Source: Paenibacillus sp. 32352
GTDB taxonomy: Bacteria; Bacillota; Bacilli; Paenibacillales; NBRC-103111
Reading direction: 5' to 3'
NCBI RefSeq assembly: GCF_002042965.1
Contig: NZ_MZNT01000009.1
Span: 295,387 to 359,386 of the forward strand
DNA: 64,000 bases
Shown here: positions 8,570 through 17,611 of the stretch, in pieces
How positions within the stretch are numbered: the first letter of the stretch is position 1
Layout of the letters: every line of letters starts with the position of its first letter
Notes under the pieces: model-generated
What the model was told of the DNA's origin: nothing
Databases searched by the model: none
What the model saw: the letters and a program-made list of their open reading frames with translations, nothing else
Made by a program: the position numbers and the translations under genes

Positions 8570-8583
8570 TGGAAGCGCTTTTA
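8570..8583 (+). promoter_or_regulatory. cre-like catabolite-control site
   Basis: TGGAAGCGCTTTTA resembles the CcpA consensus TGWAANCGNTNWCA with its central GCG core intact. It lies about 50 bases downstream of the suggested promoter, a position typical of carbon-repressed polysaccharide lyases. Confidence 0.45.
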
Positions 8584-8672
8584 AGAATGGGGGCGATGAC
8601 ATTAATATCGTGTAATTCGTGCAATGCAAAATGAATTTATGAGGCAGATTACTCTTAAGGAGGAGCTACGAC

Positions 8673-10715
8673 TTGATTAAAAAAATCTTAAGCAGCATGG
8701 CGTTAGGTAGTCTACTAGTAACTTCATCTTTCGTTGGTGCGGGCGGCACAGCGGAGGCGGCGGTGATCACTTCCATACCTAACTCGACTAAGGTGGAGAA
8801 AAACTATGACAGCAGCTTTTTAACGGTTCCCGGCTATGCATCTTTAGGAGTTAAGGATAGAAGCAGCTATATAGGAACCTCTTATTATCGTACGGTCAGC
8901 AATGGAAGAGAGTTTTTGCAAGCCATCTCGGATGCGAGCAGCGGCGCAGTCAAAGTTATTGAAATTACCGATGATATCCACCTAGGATGGACTGAATTAG
9001 CTCTCGATTCAACGGAAAGGTCTAAATACAGTTTTATTACAAAATACCCGAATCCATCGAACGGATTTACAAATCCGCTGTTAATCGAATCCGGAGTATC
9101 CAAATTAAGCATAGCTAATATAGATGGACTAACGATTTTCTCGACTTCAGGCAAATCTATTAAGCATGCCGAACTGAAATTACAGGCGTCCGTCAATGAT
9201 ATCGTAATAAGAAATCTCAATTTTGACGAGATGTGGCAGTGGGATGACTCCGGAAAGCATAAGGAAGTAGGCTGGTCCTTTATCAAGGTCAATGGCGCTA
9301 ATAACGTGTGGATAGACCATTGCAAGTTTTCTATAGCGGCCGATGGAATGATAGATTTGGAGAATGGCGCATCCAACGTCACTTTTTCCTGGAATGAATT
9401 CGGACTAGCAGCTGATCCGAATCCAACGGTAAGCAGCTCTGTTTATCAATCTATCGATTATATGGAGCAAAAATATGCAGCAGGCACATTGGACCCGATA
9501 AACAGCGTTTATTATAAAATGCGTAATGAAGGCGCTACCAAAAATCAGATTATGGCTTATGCCGCATACCACTCGAAAGTTCATTTGTCAGGCTCCGGCG
9601 ATAAAGATTATACGAACTACGTAGGTCCTAACGGCGTTGAAATTAAAGACGGGAATCAAAGAATTCGACTGACTTTAGCGTATAACAGCTATAAGAATGT
9701 CGGACAACGCTTGCCCATGATTCGTCAAGGCACCGGGCACATCTTCAATAACTATTTTGATAATTCCACTCATCAGAATGCGTTGGATAGCGTTGAGGCC
9801 ATTGCAAAATATGGCGGAGATAAGTTATCGCGCGGAGTCAATGCAAGGAACGGTGCATCCATAGCGGCAGACACGAATGTATATAATGCATTTAATGAAC
9901 CGCTGATTGGTGCCGAACGCCAAGGTGACGATACGGCTAATATGAACGCACCTTTTGACATGCTATTCCAAAATGCAATGAACCATAGTCTCATAGTCAA
10001 TTCAACAGTAACCAACAGCAGCGGCACCTATACAGGCAGCAGTTGGGATAATAATGGCGATAATGCGTTTACCAAAGGAATAACCTGGTATGACAAATCT
10101 ACTATCGGGAAATGGGCTTGGTCTTCTCATATCGACGGGGTAGAAAACATGAGTAAAATGAACCCGCCGACTACACCGTTTACGTTTACCTACCGGTATG
10201 ACGAGCAATTGCCTTATGTTTATCAAACCTTCCCTCTGTCCAGCGTTGTATCGACAGTCAATCAAAACGCGGGAGTTTCCAAGATTACTCTCAGTAAGGA
10301 AGCCTGGCTCAAAACAAACTATAACACGGATGCCTATTCGACGATCGAAGCAGAAAATTACAACGACATGTCAGGCATTAAGGTTGAACCAAACTCTAAA
10401 GGCGGCCGGATTGTTGGAAATATTCATGAGGGGGATTACATCGGATTTCGTAATGTTCAATTTGGAACGACAGGACCAACCCAATTTGTTGCAAATGTGG
10501 CTTCCAAAAAAGAAGGAAACATTGAAATTAGATTGGATAGCCCGACAGGCACTTTAGTGGGCACTTGTCCGGTAACGGACACCGGCGGCTGGGATACGTG
10601 GGAGGCACAATCTTGTACCATCAACGGTCCTACAGGCACTCATGATGTTTATCTGAAGTTTACAGGAAAAAGAGGATTTATATTCAATATCGACTGGTTC
10701 AAGTTTATACAGTAA
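8673..10715 (+). CDS. Secreted pectate lyase (PL1) with C-terminal CBM6
   Basis: The 680-residue protein begins at TTG 8673, preceded by an excellent AAGGAGGAG RBS. It has a Sec signal peptide ending near AEAA at residue 29. The catalytic part shows parallel beta-helix signatures of PL1: VWIDHCKFS near residue 212, DGMIDLENGASNVTFSWN, and RLPMIRQGTGHIFNNYF, whose arginine lies where PL1 enzymes have their catalytic base. Residues from about 554 form a CBM6-like domain (IEAENYNDMSG, GDYIGFRNVQF, ending NIDWFKFIQ). It would cleave homogalacturonan outside the cell by beta-elimination. A cre-like site and its own promoter suggest carbon-source control, and it stands alone between two terminators. 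Confidence 0.88.
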   Translation: MIKKILSSMALGSLLVTSSFVGAGGTAEAAVITSIPNSTKVEKNYDSSFLTVPGYASLGVKDRSSYIGTSYYRTVSNGREFLQAISDASSGAVKVIEITDDIHLGWTELALDSTERSKYSFITKYPNPSNGFTNPLLIESGVSKLSIANIDGLTIFSTSGKSIKHAELKLQASVNDIVIRNLNFDEMWQWDDSGKHKEVGWSFIKVNGANNVWIDHCKFSIAADGMIDLENGASNVTFSWNEFGLAADPNPTVSSSVYQSIDYMEQKYAAGTLDPINSVYYKMRNEGATKNQIMAYAAYHSKVHLSGSGDKDYTNYVGPNGVEIKDGNQRIRLTLAYNSYKNVGQRLPMIRQGTGHIFNNYFDNSTHQNALDSVEAIAKYGGDKLSRGVNARNGASIAADTNVYNAFNEPLIGAERQGDDTANMNAPFDMLFQNAMNHSLIVNSTVTNSSGTYTGSSWDNNGDNAFTKGITWYDKSTIGKWAWSSHIDGVENMSKMNPPTTPFTFTYRYDEQLPYVYQTFPLSSVVSTVNQNAGVSKITLSKEAWLKTNYNTDAYSTIEAENYNDMSGIKVEPNSKGGRIVGNIHEGDYIGFRNVQFGTTGPTQFVANVASKKEGNIEIRLDSPTGTLVGTCPVTDTGGWDTWEAQSCTINGPTGTHDVYLKFTGKRGFIFNIDWFKFIQ

Positions 10716-10726
10716 CATAACAGCCA

Positions 10727-10761
10727 AACTAAGCCCCCGTAACCGTACGGGGGCTTTAGTT
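10727..10761 (+). terminator. Rho-independent terminator
   Basis: An 11-bp stem (10731-10741 with 10746-10756) with an ACCG loop is extended by AACT/AGTT. The T-run is short (CTTTAGTT). It follows the pectate lyase stop by 11 bases. Confidence 0.8.
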
Positions 10762-10914
10762 GTCAGAAGAATTAAACCTTTCTAAACCAGGCAAGGGCCA
10801 GCAACAGAAAATTCTAGTTTAGACGAACTTCACATGATATCTTTAGAGTACATCATAAACGATCTCGTTCGTAATTATTTACTACATGCTCACTTAAAAT
10901 GGAGGTGCGAAACG

Positions 10915-11874
10915 ATGAAGATGCTAAATGAAAATTCGCTTCCAATGGCGCAAGGTAACGCCGACGAGTCGCTGGATGCAGAAATCGGCCGTCTGGCACG
11001 CCTGATCCACACCTATACTCCTCATGACGGCACCTTTAGCCAGCGCATCCCCAGTTTGCACGTCTGTCGCTATTCACGAGTAAACGTTGACTGTGTGAGA
11101 ACCTTCGACTCACCCTCTCTGTTAATCGTTGCACAAGGGGCAAAGGTCATCACTGTGGGGCAGGAGGTCTATCAGTTCGGCCGGGCGCATATGCTCATGT
11201 TCCCCGTTGCCCTGCCGATTGCTGTGAAGACTACACATGCCAGTTATTCCGAACCATTCCTGAGTGTTAAGCTGAACCTTGACCCGCAAAGGATTGCTGA
11301 GTTGGCACTGAAAGTATATCCCCAGGGCCTGCCTATCGTTCGTAATTGGAGCGCCGGTTACGTCATTAACGCCGACTTAGGCATGGTCAAAGCTGTGACG
11401 AGGCTAGTGGAGTGTCTCTCCAATCCCAGCGATGCTGAATTGCTTGCCCCTCTCGTGATGGATGAGATTTTGATACGAGTCCTGCGCAGCCCCTTCGGTG
11501 TTCATATCGCTGAAAGTTGTTTTGCGGATTCGGTCGTGCAGAGGGTTGTGAGGACGATTGCCTGGCTCCGCGACAACTTCTCCCAGCAGATGAAGGTTAC
11601 AGACTTGGCCAAGATGGTACATATGAGCGAGTCCTCGTTTCACGAGCATTTTAAGGCAGTCACTTCAATGAGCCCGCTGCAATACCAAAAAGCGCTGCGC
11701 CTTCATGAAGCGAGGCGTCTGATGGTTTCCAACTCCATGGATGCGAACACCGCCTGCCGGCTGGTGGGGTATGTGAGCACCTCTCAATTTAGCCGGGATT
11801 ACAGCCGTTTTTTCGGAAGCCCGCCAAGGAAGGACGTCGCCAGATTGCGTCAACAAACGCAAATGTCGGAATGA
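10915..11874 (+). CDS. AraC family transcriptional regulator (AraC_N type)
   Basis: Start ATG 10915 is chosen because GGAGG at 10900-10904 precedes it at normal distance; an upstream ATG at 10834 has no RBS. The 319-residue product has an N-terminal cupin-like AraC_N domain (SLLIVAQGAKVITVGQEVYQFG) and a C-terminal double helix-turn-helix (DLAKMVHMSESSFHEHFKAV, then RLVGYVSTSQFSRDYSRFFG). This architecture is that of YqhC-type regulators, which control neighbouring oxidoreductases. The next gene, on the same strand, is an SDR enzyme and is the natural target. Confidence 0.9.
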   Translation: MKMLNENSLPMAQGNADESLDAEIGRLARLIHTYTPHDGTFSQRIPSLHVCRYSRVNVDCVRTFDSPSLLIVAQGAKVITVGQEVYQFGRAHMLMFPVALPIAVKTTHASYSEPFLSVKLNLDPQRIAELALKVYPQGLPIVRNWSAGYVINADLGMVKAVTRLVECLSNPSDAELLAPLVMDEILIRVLRSPFGVHIAESCFADSVVQRVVRTIAWLRDNFSQQMKVTDLAKMVHMSESSFHEHFKAVTSMSPLQYQKALRLHEARRLMVSNSMDANTACRLVGYVSTSQFSRDYSRFFGSPPRKDVARLRQQTQMSE

Positions 11875-11953
11875 CCATAACTGGGGAGAGCTCTGCATTC
11901 CTGCAACAGCCTTAATTGCCCGAGGCATTTACGGCCTCCTGCTATTCCTGTTC

Positions 11954-11990
11954 AGCCCGCGGCCGTAAGGCTTGGCGGGCTATCTTTTTT
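11954..11990 (+). terminator. Rho-independent terminator
   Basis: AGCCCGC 11954-11960 pairs with GCGGGCT 11975-11981 around an inner GCC/GGC hairpin, followed by ATCTTTTTT. It separates the AraC gene from the SDR gene. Apart from this terminator nothing was recognised in 11875-12205. Confidence 0.85.
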
Positions 11991-12224
11991 ATCACCTGAA
12001 TATAAGTCTTATCGGATGATCACACCTACAGATTAATCCATGAGCGGCCAGAGGTCAGGGTGTGTTCTGGAGGATTAGACAAGAAGTGACGAGGAACAGG
12101 CAAAGATCCGGGTGGGATGCAGACTATAATGGGTTTATTCTTGGGGCCGGCGGTTTTAATCGTTTTGCTCGCCGCGGGTGATCCAAGTAGATCTACAGCT
12201 CAACAACTTAAGGAGGGCTTCATT

Positions 12225-13124
12225 ATGCGTATTTTTGTTACAGGGGCGACGGGCTTCATCGGTTCCGCCGTCGTCCGCGAACTTATCGATGCAGGGCATC
12301 AGGTAATCGGCCTTGCCCGCTCAGACAAGGCTGCCGAGTCGCTGACAGCAGTCGGGGCCGAGGTACACCGTGGTGCCCTCGACGACCTCGACAGCCTGCA
12401 TAAGGGCGCTGCCGCAGCAGACGGCGTCATTCACTTAGGCTTCAAGACGGACTTCTCGGACTTCGCCGGTGCAGTCGCAACCGATCTGCGAGCCGTAGAG
12501 ACGTTAGGTGCAGCGCTCGAGGGCTCCTACAAGCCATTCGTGTTCACCTCGGGAACTTTGTTGGTCGCATGGTCGACCCCACCGGGGCTACTCGGAACGG
12601 AAGAGATCGCGGTCAATGCCGAAGTGCCTCGGGGAGCAGCGGAGAACGCGGTGATCGCTCTGGCGGAGCGTGGAGTACGATCATCGGTCGTCCGTCTTGC
12701 ACCGTCTGTACACGGCCCGGGCGATCATGGTTTCGTCCCGATGCTGATCGACCTTGCTCGCAACAAGGGCGTCTCCGCCTACATCGGCGACGGTTCCAAC
12801 CGCTGGCCGGCCGTTCATCGCCTCGATGCGGCGCGCCTGTACCGCCTCGCCGTTGAATCTGCACCGGCCGGCTCACGGCTGCACGGGGTCGGCGAGGAAG
12901 GTGTGCCATTCCGTGACATCGCAGCCGCCATCGGCCGTCACCTAAACCTGCCAGTGGTCAGCATACCCCGCGAAGAGGCAGAAGCCCACTTCGGCTTTCT
13001 CGGCGCCTTCACGTCGTCCGACAACCCGATGTCGAGTGCGCTGACCCAGTCACGATTGGGCTGGCGGCCAATGCATCCCGCATTGATCCCGGATATCGAA
13101 CAGGGACACTACTTCAATAACTGA
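12225..13124 (+). CDS. NAD(P)-dependent SDR family oxidoreductase/epimerase (extended SDR)
   Basis: The 299-residue product has the Rossmann glycine motif VTGATGFIGSAV at residues 5-16 and the LARS segment that binds the cofactor ribose. It also has an extended-SDR body (VIHLGFKTDF, FTSGTLLV, VVRLAPSVHGPGDHGF). The usual YxxxK pair is not evident; PRGAAENAV occupies its place, as in atypical extended SDRs. Start ATG 12225 has AAGGAGGG before it, whereas the open frame back to 12117 lacks one. The gene is rich in G+C and in codons ending in C or G compared with its neighbours, hinting at transfer from a high-GC donor. It lies behind an AraC regulator gene. Confidence 0.85.
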   Translation: MRIFVTGATGFIGSAVVRELIDAGHQVIGLARSDKAAESLTAVGAEVHRGALDDLDSLHKGAAAADGVIHLGFKTDFSDFAGAVATDLRAVETLGAALEGSYKPFVFTSGTLLVAWSTPPGLLGTEEIAVNAEVPRGAAENAVIALAERGVRSSVVRLAPSVHGPGDHGFVPMLIDLARNKGVSAYIGDGSNRWPAVHRLDAARLYRLAVESAPAGSRLHGVGEEGVPFRDIAAAIGRHLNLPVVSIPREEAEAHFGFLGAFTSSDNPMSSALTQSRLGWRPMHPALIPDIEQGHYFNN

Positions 13125-13190
13125 ACCCATTAACACTATCTGAGTCTAAGTGGAAGGAAGTCCGTTTGACGGTAGTTCAAAAAAATATCA

Positions 13191-13237
13191 GGGACCGTCT
13201 AGAACTTATTTTCCTGTTCTAGACGGTCCCTGATTTT
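13191..13237 (+). terminator. Rho-independent terminator
   Basis: A perfect 15-bp stem (13191-13205 with 13216-13230) has a T-rich 10-base loop and is followed by TGATTTT. It ends the SDR transcript. Confidence 0.92.
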
Positions 13238-13363
13238 ATATTGGAGTCAGTGCGTAGCCATTTTCCCCAATAGAGTCAATCAAACGATTCAAGAAGGAAT
13301 TTACTGGAGCACAAAGAATAGGAAGGGTATAACTCTCATCATAAAGGAGATTTCATCTTACCC

Positions 13364-14845
13364 ATGAAGAAGAAAACATACGCTTTTAAATTAACCATTG
13401 CGCTAACAATAGCTGCTGTCGGTTTATCGGCTACGCCGGACATGACAAAAGCCAGTGCAGATAACAGGGCAGAGATGGGGGCGCTTCCGGCCATTTCCTC
13501 CGAAGCTATAACCGTACAAGTGGATGGCAGCCCGTTAGTGCTTGAACAGCCGCCGATCATTAGGAACGGAAGTACACTTGTTCCACTCCGAAGCATATTC
13601 GAAAGGCTGGGAGCGGAGGTTGAATGGGACGGCAATACCTCGACGGTGACGGCAAGGAAGGGCCAGAATGTCATTCGCCTTACGGTGGGATCGGGAACGG
13701 CTGCCTTGAATGAAAAGGAGATATTCCTAGAAGCTCCGCCTGTCATTGTTAATGGAAATACGATGGTCCCCGTTCGTTTTATCGCAGAGTCTCTTGGTGC
13801 AAAGGTCGATTGGGAGTCCGATACAAGAACGGTCCGGATCACACAGACCGAAGGAGGTGCGGCCAAGCCGCCAGTTTCACCCCAAGTATCCGTCGATAAG
13901 ATCGTCACCGGCACCTTTACGTATCCTTGGTACAATCCGTTAAACAACGGCACGGCTGAAGTGACCAAACTCGATGACGGACGTTATCATCTGCATGTTT
14001 CGGTCGTTCACGGGTTCAGCCACAACTTAGGGGAGTTGGACTCCGACTTCACATATGACGGCGAAAACTTTGTATTTTCTGACCCCGAATACAGCAAGGT
14101 TACGATGACGTTTACGGAAAATTCCATTACTATCGATTATCCGGGCTATGGATTCGGAGGATTTAATGCCGAACCTAAAGGAACATTTTACCTGCATAAT
14201 TCGGGTATTCATGATGCCCCTTTTCTAACGAAGCTGTACACCCGTTTACAACTTCCCGATGTGTATCGGAACGGCTTCTCCGATGTGTTTACCTATTATA
14301 TAGACAGCACGAAGGTAGCACTGCTTGTCCGGTCCTACAGCACGATGGACCGCAACAAGGTCATTAGCGAGAATTTGGCCATCTATGATACGAACACGCA
14401 AACGATTGAGCCGCTTGGGGAAATCCAAAGCTATAACAAGCAGGAGCTTGGCAAAAAGCTTGCCGCTCTTTCCTTGAGCGAGGAATTCATATATGAGGTT
14501 CTGAACAAAGAGTACGCCGATCGCTTCATTGAATTGCAAATGGAGAGATTTGACAACGGGGACCTGACATTAGGCGACCTTGATCAGTTTCGGCTGACGG
14601 AGGAAGAAGCATTCTACATCGTTACGGGAGAAAAGAAGACAACCGCTGCCTCCCATAATGTCCGCGACCAGGATAACAACGGATCTATATATCGGTCGGA
14701 GGTTGATCATTCCGATGCTGATAGCGTCACAATCCATATATATGAGCTGGTTCGCCATAATCCTAACGACGAACATACCGCAACTATCGACTGGCTTGAA
14801 GTGAACCGCTCCAACGGCAGGGTGAAGAGTATCTTATTTGAATAA
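13364..14845 (+). CDS. Secreted stalk-domain (copper amine oxidase N-terminal-like) protein
   Basis: The 493-residue protein starts with MKKK and a hydrophobic signal segment to about residue 30. Residues 45-155 are a copper-amine-oxidase N1 'stalk' domain, recognisable from VQVDGSPL, the NGSTLVPLRSIFERLGAEVEWDG repeat and NGNTMVPVRFIAESLGAKVDWESDTRTV. Stalk domains are surface-display modules in Paenibacillaceae and are not catalytic. The remaining 330 residues, beta-rich with many acidic and Asn/Thr positions, are not recognised. AAGGAG lies 14 bases before the ATG, which is long. It stands alone with a terminator upstream. Confidence 0.8.
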   Translation: MKKKTYAFKLTIALTIAAVGLSATPDMTKASADNRAEMGALPAISSEAITVQVDGSPLVLEQPPIIRNGSTLVPLRSIFERLGAEVEWDGNTSTVTARKGQNVIRLTVGSGTAALNEKEIFLEAPPVIVNGNTMVPVRFIAESLGAKVDWESDTRTVRITQTEGGAAKPPVSPQVSVDKIVTGTFTYPWYNPLNNGTAEVTKLDDGRYHLHVSVVHGFSHNLGELDSDFTYDGENFVFSDPEYSKVTMTFTENSITIDYPGYGFGGFNAEPKGTFYLHNSGIHDAPFLTKLYTRLQLPDVYRNGFSDVFTYYIDSTKVALLVRSYSTMDRNKVISENLAIYDTNTQTIEPLGEIQSYNKQELGKKLAALSLSEEFIYEVLNKEYADRFIELQMERFDNGDLTLGDLDQFRLTEEEAFYIVTGEKKTTAASHNVRDQDNNGSIYRSEVDHSDADSVTIHIYELVRHNPNDEHTATIDWLEVNRSNGRVKSILFE

Positions 14846-14898
14846 ATGAACGACTCACTCAGAAGAGTTCAGAATGAGTCAAGAAAGGTGTATTTTTG

Positions 14899-15357
14899 AT
14901 GGACACTCAAATTGAAAGAGCCTCTGTATCGGATGCTGAAAAAATCCTCTTATTGCAAAAAGCGGCTTATAGGAGCGAAGCTGAACTATACAACGATACC
15001 AGTATTGAACCTCTTGCTCAGACTCTCGCACAGCTGCAAAAACAGTTTGAAGACCACGTGGTACTCAAAGCTGTAGTTTCTGATACCATCATTGGTTCTG
15101 TTAGAGCAATTGAGCAAGACGGAACGTGTTACATTGGCAAACTCCTGGTGGATCCAAACCAACAAAATAAAGGTGTAGGAAAAAAGTTAATGTATGCTAT
15201 AGAAGGGTGCTTCCCCAATTCTCGTTATGAGTTGTTTACGGGGAGCAAGAGCGAAAAGAATATCGCCCTATACGAGAAGCTAGGATATAAAGCCTTTAAA
15301 GAGCGCTTGATATCCCATGATTTCAGCTTGGTGTACCTCGAAAAGAAAAGCACTTAG
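14899..15357 (+). CDS. GNAT family N-acetyltransferase
   Basis: The 152-residue product shows the GNAT fold: an N-terminal strand-helix (IERASVSDAEKILLLQKAAY), the acetyl-CoA loop in VDPNQQNKGVGKKLM near residue 95, which follows the Q-x-x-G-x-G/A pattern, and a C-terminal ALYEKLGYKAF block. ATG 14899 is preferred over the TTG one codon earlier because AAAGGTG is nine bases before it. The substrate cannot be told. Its RBS region overlaps a short GACTCA/TGAGTC inverted repeat at 14850-14880. Confidence 0.88.
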   Translation: MDTQIERASVSDAEKILLLQKAAYRSEAELYNDTSIEPLAQTLAQLQKQFEDHVVLKAVVSDTIIGSVRAIEQDGTCYIGKLLVDPNQQNKGVGKKLMYAIEGCFPNSRYELFTGSKSEKNIALYEKLGYKAFKERLISHDFSLVYLEKKST

Positions 15358-15528
15358 GATTTTGAACTACCGGGATATAGTTGCAGGTTTTAATTTTTGC
15401 TCCCGCCCGACAAATGGACGGTTAATTGCTTGAAGGTCAAGAGACGTTTTTTCAAAATTGATTATGGAGACTTGTGAAAGTAAAATATTTAATATCAAGC
15501 ATCAAAAGGAAGGGATTGCGGGGAAAAA

Positions 15529-16617
15529 ATGATCTATTTTTTGATATCTTTATTTGCTTTATGTGCTGCAGCATTGTTTATAAACATGCACCCAGTATTT
15601 GGTGGAAACCCAAGCAGCGAGCAGAAAGAACGATACACTAAGTTTGATAATTATGTTAATGGGAAGTTTGTCAATCAGGTGCCTACCAAGATGGATATAA
15701 GTGTATATGATTACTTCTCAATGATTAGGGATTCTATTTCGGGTAGTAAAGACCGTAAGCCTGACGGTCAATTGCCCGTTTCCAAAATTGATTGGAACCG
15801 AATCCAAAGCGAAGAAGATAGTTTAACTTGGTTTGGGCATTCTACTTTTTTACTCAGTCTCGATAATAAAAAGATACTTGTCGATCCGATGCTTGGGCCG
15901 GTAGCGTCACCTGTTTCTTTCGTAGGGAGCAAACGCTACAGTGAAGATATGCTGCATATTATTGATGAAATACCGCTTATTGATGCGGTTTTTATTACCC
16001 ATGATCATTACGACCATTTAGATTATCCATCTATACGTAAGCTGAGGGACAAGGTTGGTCATTTCTTCGTTCCTTGCGGCGTGAGTGCACATTTGATCCG
16101 TTGGGGAGTTGCAAAGGAAAGGATCACAGAATTCAATTGGTGGGACGAAACGGAGTTCAAAGGGTTAACCATTGCTTTGACTCCATCCAAACACTTCTCG
16201 GGAAGAGGGCTTTTTAACCGAAATACAACTTTATGGGGCGGTTGGGTCATACTTGGAAAACGAACCCGTTTCTATACTAGTGGAGATGGGGGGTATGGTG
16301 CACATTTTAAAGAAATTGGGGAAAAGTACGGGCCATTTGATATTGCGCTAATCGAAGGAGGTCAATATGACCGGCGCTGGCCTTGGGTTCATATGACACC
16401 CGAAGAGGCTGTGGAGGCTCATGTAGATGTAAACGGGAAAAATATGATGCTTATTCATTGGGGTGCCTTTACTCTTGCTTATCATGGCTGGAAAGAGCCT
16501 ATAGAACGTGCAATGGTAGAGGCTCTAAAGGCAAATGTGAGTCTTGTTGCCCCTCCAATTGGCGAGAGTATCCATTTAAACGGAGAGCTAGCAGCAGCTT
16601 ATCCATGGTGGAAATAA
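15529..16617 (+). CDS. Membrane-anchored metallo-beta-lactamase-fold hydrolase (NAPE-PLD-like)
   Basis: The 362-residue protein starts with an uncleaved-looking hydrophobic segment (residues 3-20) and then an MBL fold. The metal motif THDHYDHLD lies near residue 160. Further ligand positions are offered by SKHFSGRG near 223, SGDGGYG near 248 and LIHWGAFTLAYHGW near 305. The fold resembles UlaG and NAPE-hydrolysing phospholipase D proteins, which act on phosphodiester or lactone bonds. AAGGAAGGG and GCGGGG precede the start at somewhat different spacings. No operon partner is seen; the nearby downstream sequence is a gene fragment. Confidence 0.87.
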   Translation: MIYFLISLFALCAAALFINMHPVFGGNPSSEQKERYTKFDNYVNGKFVNQVPTKMDISVYDYFSMIRDSISGSKDRKPDGQLPVSKIDWNRIQSEEDSLTWFGHSTFLLSLDNKKILVDPMLGPVASPVSFVGSKRYSEDMLHIIDEIPLIDAVFITHDHYDHLDYPSIRKLRDKVGHFFVPCGVSAHLIRWGVAKERITEFNWWDETEFKGLTIALTPSKHFSGRGLFNRNTTLWGGWVILGKRTRFYTSGDGGYGAHFKEIGEKYGPFDIALIEGGQYDRRWPWVHMTPEEAVEAHVDVNGKNMMLIHWGAFTLAYHGWKEPIERAMVEALKANVSLVAPPIGESIHLNGELAAAYPWWK

Positions 16618-16644
16618 TCCCTCCTTATACGATATGTATGCTAA

Positions 16645-16902
16645 GAAAGGCTCTTCACTGCCGTACGCATTCCGCCGGATTCCCATGCAGAGGAATTGGT
16701 CAAGCGATTGGAGGATCGGGGAGTGGACGTGTTTCTGTCCGATCAGCAGTTCCTGTCTTCCTTCCCCAAGCTGAACTTGCTGCGTCTCAGCATCATTCGG
16801 ACCGATGAGCGTGATATAGAAGAAGGCATCCGCATCATTGCCGAAGAACTGGAGCGTGCCCGATTTACAAGCAGTTCCCCTAAGCCAATCTTTCGTCTAT
16901 GA
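16645..16902 (+). pseudogene. C-terminal remnant of a MocR-type (GntR/aminotransferase) regulator
   Basis: An open stretch of about 85 codons with no start or RBS encodes LFTAVRIPP, HAEELVKRLEDRGVDV, KLNLLRLSI and an IEEGIRIIAEELE helix. This is the end of a fold-type-I PLP aminotransferase domain of the kind fused to GntR in MocR/PdxR regulators. The HTH, the PLP lysine and most of the domain are missing, so it is the decayed 3' end of a lost gene. Nothing else was recognised between it and the gene at 17103. Confidence 0.6.
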
Positions 16903-17102
16903 TATTACTTATTACGGAATGAGAGGGAAGCGACCATATTTAAGATCAGTACTTTTACCAAACCAAGTTAGGTTTTAGCCTAGCAAGATGGGTTTGTGTA
17001 GCAAATAGCTTCAACAAATTTATTGCCGATGGTGAATTTCCAGCCCCTTATTCAAAGCAGCTTCTTAATCGAATGAATCCAAACCTAATGCAGGAGGAAC
17101 TT

Positions 17103-17435
17103 ATGAGCGGAATTGCAAAAACTCCCCAGCCGCCTTACTATGCGGTTATTTTTACATCCGAGCTTACAGCCGGAGATCATGGATACGGACAAATGGCAGA
17201 CAAGATGGTTGAACTGGCTTCCGCACAGCCGGGTTTTTTGGGTATAGAAAGCAGTGTCCGTGATCAAGGGGGGGTGGGCATCACAGTTTCCTACTGGGAA
17301 TCCCTAGAATCAATAAAAAATTGGAAGGACCATGCCATGCACAAAGTTGCGCAGGAAAAGGGAAAAGCAGTTTGGTATCAACGATTTGGTCTAAGAGTGT
17401 GTAAGGTCGAGCGGGATAATTTCTTTGAAATGTAA
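17103..17435 (+). CDS. Antibiotic biosynthesis monooxygenase-like (ABM) family protein
   Basis: The 110-residue protein fits the dimeric alpha-beta barrel ABM family: YYAVIFTSEL strand, a helix MADKMVELASAQPGFLGIES, then GITVSYWESLESIKNWKDHAMH and a C-terminal WYQRFGLRVCKVER. The pattern is that of YqjZ-like members, whose reaction is unknown; some relatives are heme-degrading or quinol monooxygenases. ATG 17103 follows a strong GGAGG at 17093-17097. An ATG ten codons upstream in the same frame lacks an RBS. Confidence 0.85.
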   Translation: MSGIAKTPQPPYYAVIFTSELTAGDHGYGQMADKMVELASAQPGFLGIESSVRDQGGVGITVSYWESLESIKNWKDHAMHKVAQEKGKAVWYQRFGLRVCKVERDNFFEM

Positions 17436-17472
17436 TCTGTCATCCAGCAATAATTGCAGCGAAATTGATTGC

Positions 17473-17519
17473 AGCGGCAGTCTAGGACTTAGCTCTCGTC
17501 CATGGCTGCCGCTATTCTT
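17473..17519 (+). terminator. Long terminator hairpin, related to one at 25168
   Basis: AGCGGCAG 17473-17480 pairs with CTGCCGCT 17506-17513, with an inner GGAC/GTCC pair, followed by ATTCTTT. The loop segment CTCGTCCATGGC recurs in the hairpin at 25168-25218. Confidence 0.65.
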
Positions 17520-17611
17520 TGTCCGGAGGTTAGCGGCCGGGGAAACTCTATGAATCTAATAAAACTCTTGCTAGAAGTAATATTTTCCATTTATAGTAGG
17601 AGAGATCATAG

